Under the pieces are notes generated by a model that did not search any database, was not told the DNA's origin, and worked only from the letters and a program-made list of their open reading frames with translations. The position numbers were made by a program, and so were the translations under genes. A DNA stretch of 64,000 nucleotides from Saccharopolyspora_C sp047200635 (GTDB taxonomy: Bacteria; Actinomycetota; Actinomycetes; Mycobacteriales; Pseudonocardiaceae): NCBI RefSeq assembly GCF_047200635.1, contig NZ_JBJZOI010000013.1, positions 1-64,000 on the forward strand, in the 5' to 3' direction. Below are positions 1 to 7,700 of this stretch, one piece after another. Positions within the stretch are counted from its first letter, which is position 1. Every line of letters starts with the position of its first letter.

Positions 1-66
<66 letters not shown>

Positions 67-80
67 GCGCGCCTCCGCGT

Positions 81-2018
81 TCACCCCAGGTCCACCTCGA
101 GCTCGAGCTGCCCGGGAGCCGCTGGCCGCCCGTGCGGGTGCCGCAGGCCCCGGACGAACCCCTCCTGGTTCTCGAAATCGATCAGCTTCTCCAACCGTCC
201 ACGCATCCCGGCGGGGACGTCGTTGTCGACGACGATGAGCTGGACGTTCTCGAAGCGCCCGGGCGCCCGTCGGCGGCCCTCCTCGAAGTAGTCGCTGATC
301 TGCTCGTACATCCGCGTCGCCAGCTCCTCATCGGTGTCGTTGCGCCCCAGGTTCTTCTGCGGCGAATCGATGATCAGCAGCGGGGGCAGGAGGAATCGCG
401 GATCTTCGAGCGCGTGCTTCAGCAGGGTCAGGCTGTACGCCACGGACACCGCGGCGCGCGACCCACCGCCGCGCTCGTCGAAGTCCTGCTCGTCGACCAG
501 CGGCAGCAACGTCGTCCGGCTCAGCCGCGCGCGCTTGGTGGCCCAGGGCAGGTCGAACGCGTCCACGATCCCCCGGAACAGTTTGTCGAGGTGCTCGAAG
601 ACGTCCTCGGGCCTGGTCAGCTCGGCCTCGGCTCGGACCAGGTCCGCGTCGACCTCTTCTTGTTTCTCCCGCAGTTCCCCGATCTTCTCGCGCTGCGCCG
701 CGAGGTGCCGGTGCGGTTCCCGGAGCCGTTGCAGTGCGGTGATCGCGCTGCGCAGCGACTGCCTCTCCTCGGCCGCCGCCGCGATGTCGTCGACGTGCGG
801 GGCGACCGCGGTGTCGGCGGCCTCAGCCAGGGCCTGCCGAGCCGAACCGTGCTCCTCCGCTGCGACGCCGGCCGCGGCGCGGGTCCGCTCCAGTTCCCGA
901 TCGCACTCCGCGAGGCGGGCCGCGGCGTGCTTCCGGCGGTGCAGCAGCAGATCGCGCTCCTGATCGCGCGCCGCACCGGGAAGCCGCTCGGTGCACAGGC
1001 TGCACCGCCCTGGCGGCACTTCGCGCGAGCCGAGGTCAGCTCCGCACGCCGGGCACGGTGTGTAGAGCAGTGACAGCGCCTCGCCGGCCCGGGGCGGAGC
1101 GGGGTCGTGCTGGCCCAGCTCCGCCAGCGCGGCGTCGAGGTGATCGAGCTCGCCGGTCGCCTCGGCGACCTGCCGCAGCGCTCGATCAACGACGTCCTCC
1201 GCGCGCACGAGCTGTTGCCGGGCGTTGTCGAGCCGCCGCCGGAGGTGATCGGTGGACCGGGTCGCCGTCCTGGTCCGCTCTCGCAGGTCCTCGAGCCGTC
1301 GGTTTGATCGAGCCTCCTCCTCCCGCAAGCGCGCCAAGTCGTCCTCGATCGCGGTGGCGGTGGTCCGCAACGATTCGTCGAGGAAACCCTCGATCTTGGC
1401 GACTTCCCGCGCGCGACTTTTGATCACCGCTTTCAGCTGGTCGTTGCGGGCGCGCAGGCGTTCGGTCGTCTCGCTGGTCAGTCCCAGCAACAGCTTCGCC
1501 ACCACGAGGCGAGCCACGTCCTCCGACGGCGGGCGGACCACGAACCGCTCGATGTCGTCCTGCCGGAGGTGCAGGTAGGGGAGCAGATCGTGCGCGAACG
1601 AGAGCTGCTTGCCGCGTGCCAGCCGGACGGAAGCGAAGACCTCGTCGAGGCCGAGGCGGGCGAGCAGCCAGTCCGAGAAGCCCTGCTCACCGCGGCGCGG
1701 CCGGACCGGCAACTCCGTGATCGGGTTCTTAAGCATGTCCAGGACCTCGACGGAGCCGGACCGCTTGCGTTTCCGGCGCAGGAAGACCTCCTCCTCGCCG
1801 ATCCGCACCCCGGCCTCGACCGCGACCACGTGCTCGGCCACCGCGCCTCGAAACTTCACCTCGCGTCCGAGCGCGAAGTCGATGCAGTCGACCATCGAGG
1901 TCTTCCCGCGATCGATCGGGCCGACGATCGCGACCAGCCGCCCGGACAAGTCGTAGGGCTCCTGCCAACCCCGGTGGTCTTCGATCGCGAGCGAGTCGAT
2001 CCGCAGCGCGGTGCCCAT
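81..2018 (-). CDS. SMC/Rad50-like ATPase with zinc hook
   Basis: The protein has 645 residues and no recognised family name. It begins with an ABC-type ATPase half carrying a Walker A motif, GPIDRGKTS, at residues 33-41. Long charged coiled coils follow (about 185-300 and 350-500), split by a CPAC...CSLC pair (cysteines 322, 325, 339, 342) that looks like a Rad50 zinc hook. The C-terminal half carries a Walker B-like LLIIDSPQ. This architecture is that of a DNA-end-binding SMC/Rad50 ATPase. No nuclease partner is visible, but the gene ends only 15 bases after the artefactual poly-C, so a partner could be missing. The ATG at 2018 is chosen because GGGAGGG lies just upstream; an earlier in-frame ATG at 2072 lacks such a site. 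It could be a repair, phage-defence or mobile-element protein. Confidence 0.7.
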   Translation of the reverse strand: MGTALRIDSLAIEDHRGWQEPYDLSGRLVAIVGPIDRGKTSMVDCIDFALGREVKFRGAVAEHVVAVEAGVRIGEEEVFLRRKRKRSGSVEVLDMLKNPITELPVRPRRGEQGFSDWLLARLGLDEVFASVRLARGKQLSFAHDLLPYLHLRQDDIERFVVRPPSEDVARLVVAKLLLGLTSETTERLRARNDQLKAVIKSRAREVAKIEGFLDESLRTTATAIEDDLARLREEEARSNRRLEDLRERTRTATRSTDHLRRRLDNARQQLVRAEDVVDRALRQVAEATGELDHLDAALAELGQHDPAPPRAGEALSLLYTPCPACGADLGSREVPPGRCSLCTERLPGAARDQERDLLLHRRKHAAARLAECDRELERTRAAAGVAAEEHGSARQALAEAADTAVAPHVDDIAAAAEERQSLRSAITALQRLREPHRHLAAQREKIGELREKQEEVDADLVRAEAELTRPEDVFEHLDKLFRGIVDAFDLPWATKRARLSRTTLLPLVDEQDFDERGGGSRAAVSVAYSLTLLKHALEDPRFLLPPLLIIDSPQKNLGRNDTDEELATRMYEQISDYFEEGRRRAPGRFENVQLIVVDNDVPAGMRGRLEKLIDFENQEGFVRGLRHPHGRPAAPGQLELEVDLG

Positions 2019-2452
2019 CCGATCCCTCCCGCCGAGTGCCCCGGTCCGCCTCGGGCACCTTCGCGCGGACACCTGCCCCGAGGGGAGCCACCGGCGTGGC
2101 GCTCACCCCGAAGCGCCAGCGAGATCACTCGAGAAGATCATCGTTCGGTGACGGCGCGTGGCGCCCCGGGAACCCCCGACTCCGCCGATCGGCCCGAAGA
2201 ACCGGACGACGTCCGTCCGCCGGGCCTGGCACGTTCGGCAGCAGTGGCGCCCGAAGCGCGAGAAGGCGCGCCGATACCCGCCCTGGCCCCGGTGAGTCGG
2301 GTGTCAGCGGCGAGCGAGTCTCCGCAGGCGAGTGCAACCCGACGATCTGGACGAGGCGGTCTGCCGGGCGGCCCGCGAGCGAACCGCTGCCCAGGTGCGG
2401 GCCACCCGCCCGCACCTGGTGATCACCGATCCCGTAAGCTCGAAGCCGCTCG
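2019..2452. other. Gene-free interval upstream of tRNA
   Basis: I see no credible gene in these 434 bases. They should hold the promoter of the leftward ATPase gene and of the tRNA. A TAAGCT hexamer at 2435-2440 is a possible -10 element for the tRNA, but no clear -35 partner is visible. Confidence 0.4.
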
Positions 2453-2529
2453 GCCCCCGTAGCCCAATCGGCAGAGGCGGCGGACTCAAAATCCGTACAG
2501 TGTCAGTTCGACTCTGACCGGGGGCACCA
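2453..2529 (+). tRNA. tRNA, anticodon CAA (Leu by codon), short variable arm
   Basis: The cloverleaf folds cleanly. A 7-bp acceptor stem (GCCCCCG with CGGGGGC) is followed by a D arm, anticodon stem GCGGA/TCCGT with loop CTCAAAA, a five-base variable loop, a T arm GTCAG/CTGAC with TTCGACT loop, and an encoded ACCA end. The anticodon reads CAA, which pairs with leucine codon UUG. Bacterial leucine tRNAs normally have a long variable arm, and this one does not, so the amino-acid identity is uncertain. The 3' half (2481-2528) recurs imperfectly at 4131-4171, so the gene has served as an integration site. Confidence 0.85.
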
Positions 2530-2601
2530 CCGCTCACCAGCGGAAACAACCGAAGATCTGGATCATGGTTTGATCCGCTGGGTGCGGCCTTGGGTGCGAG
2601 T

Positions 2602-2970
2602 ATGCTCAAGGCCACGACTGCTGCGCGCTCAGAGTCCCGCGAGCGCGGCCGGATCGAGGAGCGCGCTACTGGCTTCCGGGTGGTCGTGTACGCGGGCGTC
2701 GATCCGGTCACCGGCAAGCGGGTCTACCTACGCGAGACGATCAAGGGCACGAACGACGCCGCGCGCAAGCGCGCCGAGAAGGCCCTGACAAAGTTGCTCA
2801 ACCAGGTCAACGAGCAGAACTCAGCGCCGTCGACCGTCGCGCTCACCGTCACCCAGAGATTTCGCCATACTATCCGAATCCCTAAAGATATCGACCTCAG
2901 TTTCACTCGGGCACGTTGCGTGATTTCACGTAAACCCAACTGGCATTCTAAGCCACACAGGCGCCCATGA
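2602..2970 (+). pseudogene. Truncated tyrosine integrase (N-terminal part only)
   Basis: The first 85 or so residues match the N-terminal AP2-like DNA-binding region of actinobacterial phage-type integrases, with the typical run FRVVVYAGVDPVTGKR and then a LLNQV segment. After about base 2860 the family pattern stops, base composition falls sharply, and the frame ends at 2970 with no catalytic domain. A complete integrase is about 370-400 residues. The fragment sits 72 bases after the tRNA, as expected for an element integrated at its 3' end. It is a remnant and cannot be a working recombinase. Confidence 0.75.
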
Positions 2971-3087
2971 CGGCTTCATTGAAGAGACAACGAAGGCGTC
3001 CGAACTAGCATGAAACCTCGGATCGGCACGACAATTGCGCAGGGTGAATCGATCCGATGGGGCACTGGAATCGAAACAGTGTTCAAT

Positions 3088-3891
3088 CTACTCGACGGGG
3101 GAAGACTCTCCCGCTCTATAGTGCCGGACATTTACTTTGATGCAGAAAACAACAAGCTCAAGAAGCAATAGATCGATGAAGATAACAAATCCGAACTTGC
3201 TGAGTCCGGATTGGTCTTGATTGCTCGTCGAATTCGAGGAAGCAGTGGTCAGCGACTCTGGATCCATAACAGTGGGGATGCTAGAAAATACCAGCAAGAC
3301 CGAAAGCAGGATAACCATAGCGGCCAGCGCCCGTCTGCGGAGAAAATTTACAATACTAGGGTGAACCTCACGCATTGATCTCCACTTCTCCGAGCCATTT
3401 CGTCGAGCAATATATCGCCAAGCGACGAGCATCGCGAGAAGTGCAGAAAAGACGGCTCCAGCTTGCGCCGTTTCCAAATCGGTCGACGGCGACTCGCCTG
3501 GACTTTGAGCCCCGGCGAAGTATTCGGTTATGCCAACAATGGTCACGTTAACGGGAGCCATAAGCGCGGACCAAACCAAGATGGGCGAGCGGTTCTTGAT
3601 GACATGGTCGAAGTACTTGGCTACTAAACCTGGCTCGCGCGTCTCTGGCTCCGGTGCTTCTTCTTGCTTGTGTCCGCCGCCAGTGGCTGATTCTGTCTGC
3701 GATACATAAATCGGCGTGGGGTTCACTCCATAGAAGTGAACCCCGCCGCTGATTGCGTTTGCCTGGACGGAGTTCGCAATACTAGATCCATCGATACTAT
3801 TGCGAGCAAGAGAACTATCGCCGCTTCCGGTTCGCCTTTGGCATTTCTCTACCGCCGAATCACTATGCTCAGCATCCTCATCGGTGGCCAC
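3088..3891 (-). CDS. Four-helix membrane protein with N-terminal amyloid-like motif
   Basis: The protein has 267 residues. Residues 31-54 contain NSIDGSSIANSVQANAISGG followed by VHFYG. This pattern (I-x-G, then VQA, then I-x-GGVHF) is what I know from the N-termini of many actinobacterial NLR-type and effector proteins, where RHIM-like bacterial amyloid signalling motifs occur. A polar linker follows to about residue 95. Four hydrophobic helices lie near 102-125, 145-162, 188-208 and 233-253. The GTG start at 3891 has GGGAGG five bases upstream. Base composition is clearly lower in GC than the surroundings, and the gene lies between tRNA-derived repeats, so it was probably acquired. A membrane-disrupting effector triggered by amyloid nucleation is the favoured idea, but function is unproven. 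Confidence 0.6.
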   Translation of the reverse strand: MATDEDAEHSDSAVEKCQRRTGSGDSSLARNSIDGSSIANSVQANAISGGVHFYGVNPTPIYVSQTESATGGGHKQEEAPEPETREPGLVAKYFDHVIKNRSPILVWSALMAPVNVTIVGITEYFAGAQSPGESPSTDLETAQAGAVFSALLAMLVAWRYIARRNGSEKWRSMREVHPSIVNFLRRRALAAMVILLSVLLVFSSIPTVMDPESLTTASSNSTSNQDQSGLSKFGFVIFIDLLLLELVVFCIKVNVRHYRAGESSPVE

Positions 3892-4130
3892 TTCATCCTC
3901 CCAGATCTACAACCGTTGTATCTCACCGCAGTCTACTGGGTATGCCAACACTGTGTAGGCACAGCTTTACTTTCAGTACGGCAGCCCGGTTAGATGCCTG
4001 CACAGCAGGGCTTCCCTTGCTCCGGGTGCGAGTCTGGGCGCGAACCTCGGCCCGCGATGCCCACAGAGCGACGTGACGCCACCGATCCGCGCCTGTTGCC
4101 GCAGGACAGCACCGGAGCGACACCGCTCGG

Positions 4131-4171
4131 CCGACTCAAATCCGTACAGTTCGACTCTGACCGGGGGCACC
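4131..4171 (+). repeat. Partial duplicate of tRNA 3' half (att-like remnant)
   Basis: This segment repeats the 3' half of the tRNA at 2481-2528, from the anticodon stem to the acceptor end plus CC. It lacks one A in the anticodon loop and six bases in the T arm (GTCAGT or an equivalent phase). Blocks TCCGTACAGT and TCGACTCTGACCGGGGGCAC are identical. Site-specific integration into a tRNA 3' end produces such a direct repeat, so this is read as the far attachment site of an element about 1.65 kb long in its present, eroded form. Confidence 0.75.
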
Positions 4172-4309
4172 CTTTCCGGCCAGGCTCGCGCGGCTCTCAC
4201 CAGGCAGTTCACGTGAGAAGCCGCGCGGGGCCGGTCTGCGGTTGTTCCCAGCTTCTACGGCTGTCTGCGGGTTGCTACGTACCATCCACGTACACGGTTC
4301 AACCGCCAC

Positions 4310-4605
4310 CCCGAAGCGCTTCCTCGATCCTGCGGCGCTGTCCTCCTGCCCAGCGAGCACCTTCGCGTACACCTGGTGCAGCAGCCCACCGAGTGCCCGG
4401 CCCACTCGGCTACCTGAGTCGACGACTCGCCGCCACCGAGCCAGGTCGACACGCACGGGTGCCGCAGGTCGTACGGGCACGGAGCCGTGCTCCTCAGCTG
4501 TGAACACTTCACCGCCTTGCCTTGTCCCACACCCGCGCAGCGGTCGACTCGGCGAGATCCCCGCCGGTGAGGCTGCGGAACAACCGCCCGTTCGCCGTCG
4601 TGCCG
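4310..4605 (-). pseudogene. Decayed tyrosine integrase, C-terminal catalytic part
   Basis: Read right to left, three frames together give the C-terminal half of an actinobacterial tyrosine recombinase. Near 4605-4512 is GRLFRSLTGGDLAESTAARV; near 4476-4387 are PYDLRH and QVAEWAGHS (catalytic R-H and H boxes); near 4378-4350 is LHQVYAKVLAGQ with the catalytic tyrosine. Stops and frameshifts separate the pieces, so no intact protein can be made. It lies just outside the att-like repeat at 4131-4171 and on the opposite strand to the first integrase fragment, so it probably comes from a second insertion at the same tRNA. Confidence 0.7.
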
Positions 4606-4684
4606 ATACAGAGCTGACTGCCAGGGAGCCCCCGTCGCGGGAGGGGTTGCCGGGCTGTTCTGGCCTGTATTCGGGGGCGGTGTG

Positions 4685-4753
4685 GGATTGACCCAGCAGG
4701 GCCTTGCGGAGGCCATGAACGTGTCGCTGGCGGCGGTGCAGGGATAGGAGTCC
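4685..4753 (+). pseudogene. XRE-type helix-turn-helix fragment
   Basis: Translation from 4685 gives GLTQQGLAEAMNVSLAAVQG, a stop, then ES. This matches the recognition-helix region of XRE/Cro regulators (LTQ-x-x-LA-x-x-x-x-VS-x-x-x-V-x-x-x-E), with the lysine and isoleucine before ES lost to a stop codon. Only about 23 codons remain. It is most simply a decayed regulator of an integrated element and marks the right edge of the mobile region. Confidence 0.5.
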
Positions 4754-4903
4754 CGAAGACAGCCGCTGCTACGAGGCTTCCTGCACGTGCCGATGGCTGG
4801 CCTCGGCTCACCGTTCGGCTGCGCCGCTGGTGGTGCACGACTTCTTCGCGGGGGTGGTGCGGACTTCGGAGATCTTCCCTGGACCCGCGGGCTCGCTCCG
4901 CCC

Positions 4904-5779
4904 TCACCGGGCGATGACGACGGGGCAGGACGCGTGGTGCACGAGTTGCTGGCTGGTGGAGCCGAGGAGCAGGCCGGTGAAGCCTCCGCGTCCTCGGGCG
5001 CCCACCACGACCAGTTGCGCGTGTTCGGAGTGCTCGACGAGCGTGCTGGCCGGTTCGCCGACGGCCGCGGACCGCTGCACCTGCACCTCGGGGAAGCGTT
5101 CGCTCAGATCGGCGATGGCCTCGCTCAGCGACTCCTCCTCGGCTCGCGCGGTCGGTCGTCGGCCGTCGACCAGGTGTCGGGCCGGAGCCTCGTCGGTGAC
5201 CGGGGTCGGGTCGGCGTGCACCGCCCGCAGCGGTACGCCTCGGTGCGCGGCCGACTCGAAGGCGAAGCGGAGCACGGCGGTGGAGTCGGCGGGGCCGTCG
5301 ACGCCGACCACGACCGGTGCGTCGGGGCGGATCTCCTCCCGGCCGCGGATCACCGCCACGGGACATGCGGCGTGCGCGGAGACGGAGATGGTCACGGAAC
5401 CCACCAGCAGGCCGGTGAAGCCGCCCAGCCCGCGGTGCCCCAGGCTGATCAACGAGGTGCGGCGGGACTCCTCGATCAGCACGGGGGCCGGTGCGGCGAA
5501 CGATCGGAACTCGGTCTCGACCCGCACGCCCGGCGCCGCCTCCCGTGCGACGTCACCCGCTCGGCGGAGCCAGCGTTCGCCCTGCTCCCGGACCGCGTCG
5601 AAGAAGGACTGCGGCAGCACCACCCCCGGGGACCCCGCCGCGAGCACGATCGAGGCGTCGTCGCAGCAGCACAGGCGCAGCCGCGCCGAGCGGTGCACCG
5701 CCTCCGTCGCCGCCCAGCGGGCCGCGCGCAGGGCGGAGTCCGACCCGTCGATGCCCACCACGATCGTGCTGTTCGCCAT
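4904..5779 (-). CDS. Universal stress protein, tandem domains
   Basis: The protein has 291 residues and two USP (UspA-fold) domains. Domain 1 opens with VVVGIDGSDSALRAARWA and closes with GHRGLGGFTGLLVGS. Domain 2 closes with GARGRGGFTGLLLGSTSQ. Both halves therefore keep the G-x2-G-x9-G-S nucleotide-binding pattern, so ATP binding is likely. It is last in a leftward operon after an Acg-type nitroreductase (26-base gap) and a START-like protein. Tandem USPs of this kind belong to the DosR regulon in M. tuberculosis (Rv2623, Rv1996, Rv2005c), where they act in growth arrest. GAGGG precedes the ATG at 5779. Confidence 0.93.
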   Translation of the reverse strand: MANSTIVVGIDGSDSALRAARWAATEAVHRSARLRLCCCDDASIVLAAGSPGVVLPQSFFDAVREQGERWLRRAGDVAREAAPGVRVETEFRSFAAPAPVLIEESRRTSLISLGHRGLGGFTGLLVGSVTISVSAHAACPVAVIRGREEIRPDAPVVVGVDGPADSTAVLRFAFESAAHRGVPLRAVHADPTPVTDEAPARHLVDGRRPTARAEEESLSEAIADLSERFPEVQVQRSAAVGEPASTLVEHSEHAQLVVVGARGRGGFTGLLLGSTSQQLVHHASCPVVIAR

Positions 5780-5805
5780 CAGCGCACCCTCGTTTCAGCG
5801 GCAGC

Positions 5806-6756
5806 TCAGGACCGGTGACCGAAGCGCATCAGCGCATGGGGCTTCCCGGGCAGCTCCAGCTCCTCGGCGATGGCCGCGCGCACCTCGCCCAACCGGAGCG
5901 GTTGGGTCATCACCGATGCCGCCATCCCGCGCGAGGTCGCCTCCAGCCACACCAGTTGCAGCGCGCGGCCGATCCGCACGTGGTCTCCCGCGGCATCGCC
6001 TTCGCCGCAGAGGACCAGGACGGAGTCGTGCTCGATGCGCGAAGCCAGCAGGGCCTCGTCGGGCAGCTTGGTGCGGTCGGTCACCAGGCCGACCGCGGGG
6101 AGCCCGCGCCAGCCCAGGGCGCTCTCCGGGATGCCGGACTCCGGGTTCGGGCCGCCCACCGCGTCCTCGTACACGATCCAGTGCGCCAGCTCCCGCTGGT
6201 AGGCGGCATCGGCGTGCATCACCCGCGCCGCGTAGCTCAGCGAGCGCGCCACCGCCAGCGCTTCGGACGCTCCCGTGATCCAGCGGGTCTCGCCGGGAGC
6301 GAGCCCGGCCGCCGCCCGCAGCGAGGCGCGTTCGGCGTCCGTCAGTCGGCCCCCCGGGAAGGCCCCGCGGTGGCTGCGGCGGTGCGTGAGGGCGGCGAAG
6401 CGGCGCTCGGCCGCCTCGGACGGCTCCGTCCGGTGGGTCGCGGTGACCGTCGTGATGGCCCGTTCGCACCCCGGCTCGGCGACCTCGTCCACGCGCGGGA
6501 CCAGGCCGAGGTGCTCCACCGCCAGCAGGAGGTTGGTCAGGGCCGCGCCGAGCGAGAGGTCCCGGTCGCGGCCCAGCGGATCGTGCTCGTCGAGCAGGTC
6601 GACCGGGTGCGGTCGCAGTTCGGCCACGTGCTCGCGCACCACGAACGTCCAGGGCCGCGCGTTGTGCACCGAAGGAGCCGCCGCGACCGCGCTGGCCAGC
6701 ACCTCCCGCTCCGGGACGCTCCACACGTGCGGGTGAGCGCTGCGCCCCTCACTCAC
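5806..6756 (-). CDS. Acg-type nitroreductase-family protein
   Basis: The protein has 316 residues. It carries the APSVHNARPWTF signature near residue 28, the flavin-phosphate/FMN region of the Acg (Rv2032/Rv3131) branch of nitroreductases, and a C-terminal AASVMTQPL segment that replaces the usual second FMN contact. In M. tuberculosis, Acg proteins are strongly hypoxia-induced and may bind rather than turn over flavin. The GTG start at 6756 has GGGGAG eight bases upstream and overlaps the preceding stop by eight bases, so translation is probably coupled. One of five such paralogs in the window. Confidence 0.88.
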   Translation of the reverse strand: MSEGRSAHPHVWSVPEREVLASAVAAAPSVHNARPWTFVVREHVAELRPHPVDLLDEHDPLGRDRDLSLGAALTNLLLAVEHLGLVPRVDEVAEPGCERAITTVTATHRTEPSEAAERRFAALTHRRSHRGAFPGGRLTDAERASLRAAAGLAPGETRWITGASEALAVARSLSYAARVMHADAAYQRELAHWIVYEDAVGGPNPESGIPESALGWRGLPAVGLVTDRTKLPDEALLASRIEHDSVLVLCGEGDAAGDHVRIGRALQLVWLEATSRGMAASVMTQPLRLGEVRAAIAEELELPGKPHALMRFGHRS

Positions 6757-7468
6757 CCGGACCGCTCCCCGGCCCGGGCGGTGCGGCGGGCGCGCTCGAC
6801 CCGGTGTCGCGCTGCGCTTCGCCTCCTCCGGTGAGCGCGTTGGCCGCGGCGCGGCGCAGCGTGGCGCGCATGATCAAGCGGATGAAGGGGCGGGCGGTCC
6901 ACCAGTACCACCCGAAGGTCCGCAGCGACAGCGCGTCGTCGAGGGAGACGCGCACGTCGTAGCTGAGCAGGCTGCCCCGGCCGTAGGGGAGGGCGGACAA
7001 CGACATCGCGATCCGCCCGTGCCGGGGCCGGTCGTAGCGCTCGAACTCGCCGGGCCCGAGCGCTTCGAGGCTCGGCACCGGGGTCCAGAACCTGCCCGCG
7101 GCACCCAGGACCAGCTCGTGCCCCGGGTCCTCGGCGAGCCGGACCCAGTTCCCCTCGGCGACGACGTCGTCGAAGGTCAACCGCGTCCGGGCCCGGGCCG
7201 GCACGTGCCGGCGCAACCGGGCGGGCCAGCCGCGCACCAGCATCGCGGCGTCGATCGCCGGTGAGCGCACGGTGAGCAGGTCCAGGTGCCGCAGCGCCGC
7301 GTAGGCGGCACTCGGGGAGCAGCGCACCGGGAGGTGCTCGGTGATCACGAAATCAGGGCTGTCGAGGAAGTCGTCGATCCCGGCCGCGGCCTTCCCCGGC
7401 GCGCCGGAACCCGCCATCGACCACCCGGCCCGCTCGTCCTCGCGGACGTCGTGCCCCTGTCCCTCCAT
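6749..7468 (-). CDS. START/SRPBCC-like protein
   Basis: The protein has 239 residues and no clear name. The central part (FVITEHLPVRCSPSAAYAAL, then GRFWTPVPSLEALGPGEF and SYDVRVSLDDALSLRTF) resembles a helix-grip START/SRPBCC domain that binds small hydrophobic ligands. The C-terminal WWTARPFIRLIMRATLRR could be amphipathic or membrane-associated. It is first in the operon with the nitroreductase and USP. The ATG at 7468 is favoured because AGGTGG precedes it and the frame further upstream codes for low-complexity sequence. The family call is tentative. Confidence 0.65.
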   Translation of the reverse strand: MEGQGHDVREDERAGWSMAGSGAPGKAAAGIDDFLDSPDFVITEHLPVRCSPSAAYAALRHLDLLTVRSPAIDAAMLVRGWPARLRRHVPARARTRLTFDDVVAEGNWVRLAEDPGHELVLGAAGRFWTPVPSLEALGPGEFERYDRPRHGRIAMSLSALPYGRGSLLSYDVRVSLDDALSLRTFGWYWWTARPFIRLIMRATLRRAAANALTGGGEAQRDTGSSAPAAPPGPGSGPGE

Positions 7469-7537
7469 GCCGCACCACCTGCGTTCCGTCCTGCCGAGTG
7501 CCGCGCCCAGGATGGACCGGCACCGGCGAGCGCGGCA

Positions 7538-7551
7538 GGGTCGTTGGGCTC
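7538..7551 (+). promoter_or_regulatory. Weak DosR/DevR-like box
   Basis: GGGTCGTTGGGCTC matches 9 of the 12 fixed positions of GGGACnnTCGGCCC. It lies 70 bases before the leftward START-like gene and 150 before the rightward USP gene. Taken alone it is weak; its position in a shared divergent promoter region supports it. Confidence 0.3.
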
Positions 7552-7700
7552 TCCGGTCGTCTCCGCGCACCGGCCCCCGGCGCCCGAGGTGGACCGGCCG
7601 GGGTCGCGGACCAGCCGGTTCCGGTTTCCCCGGCCACGCTGGGAACACCGCGCTCGGCACCGGTCGCGGCGATCGGTGCTCGGCAGGGGGAGGGGATCGC

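Noticed and set aside
3992..4130. Short plus-strand frames between the membrane protein and the att-like repeat
   Set aside because: They have no ribosome site and no domain, and they run through the tRNA-derived repeat, so they are not genes.
4787..6278. Plus-strand open frames around the first USP and nitroreductase
   Set aside because: They are arginine- and serine-rich shadows of the minus-strand genes, which have clear family motifs.
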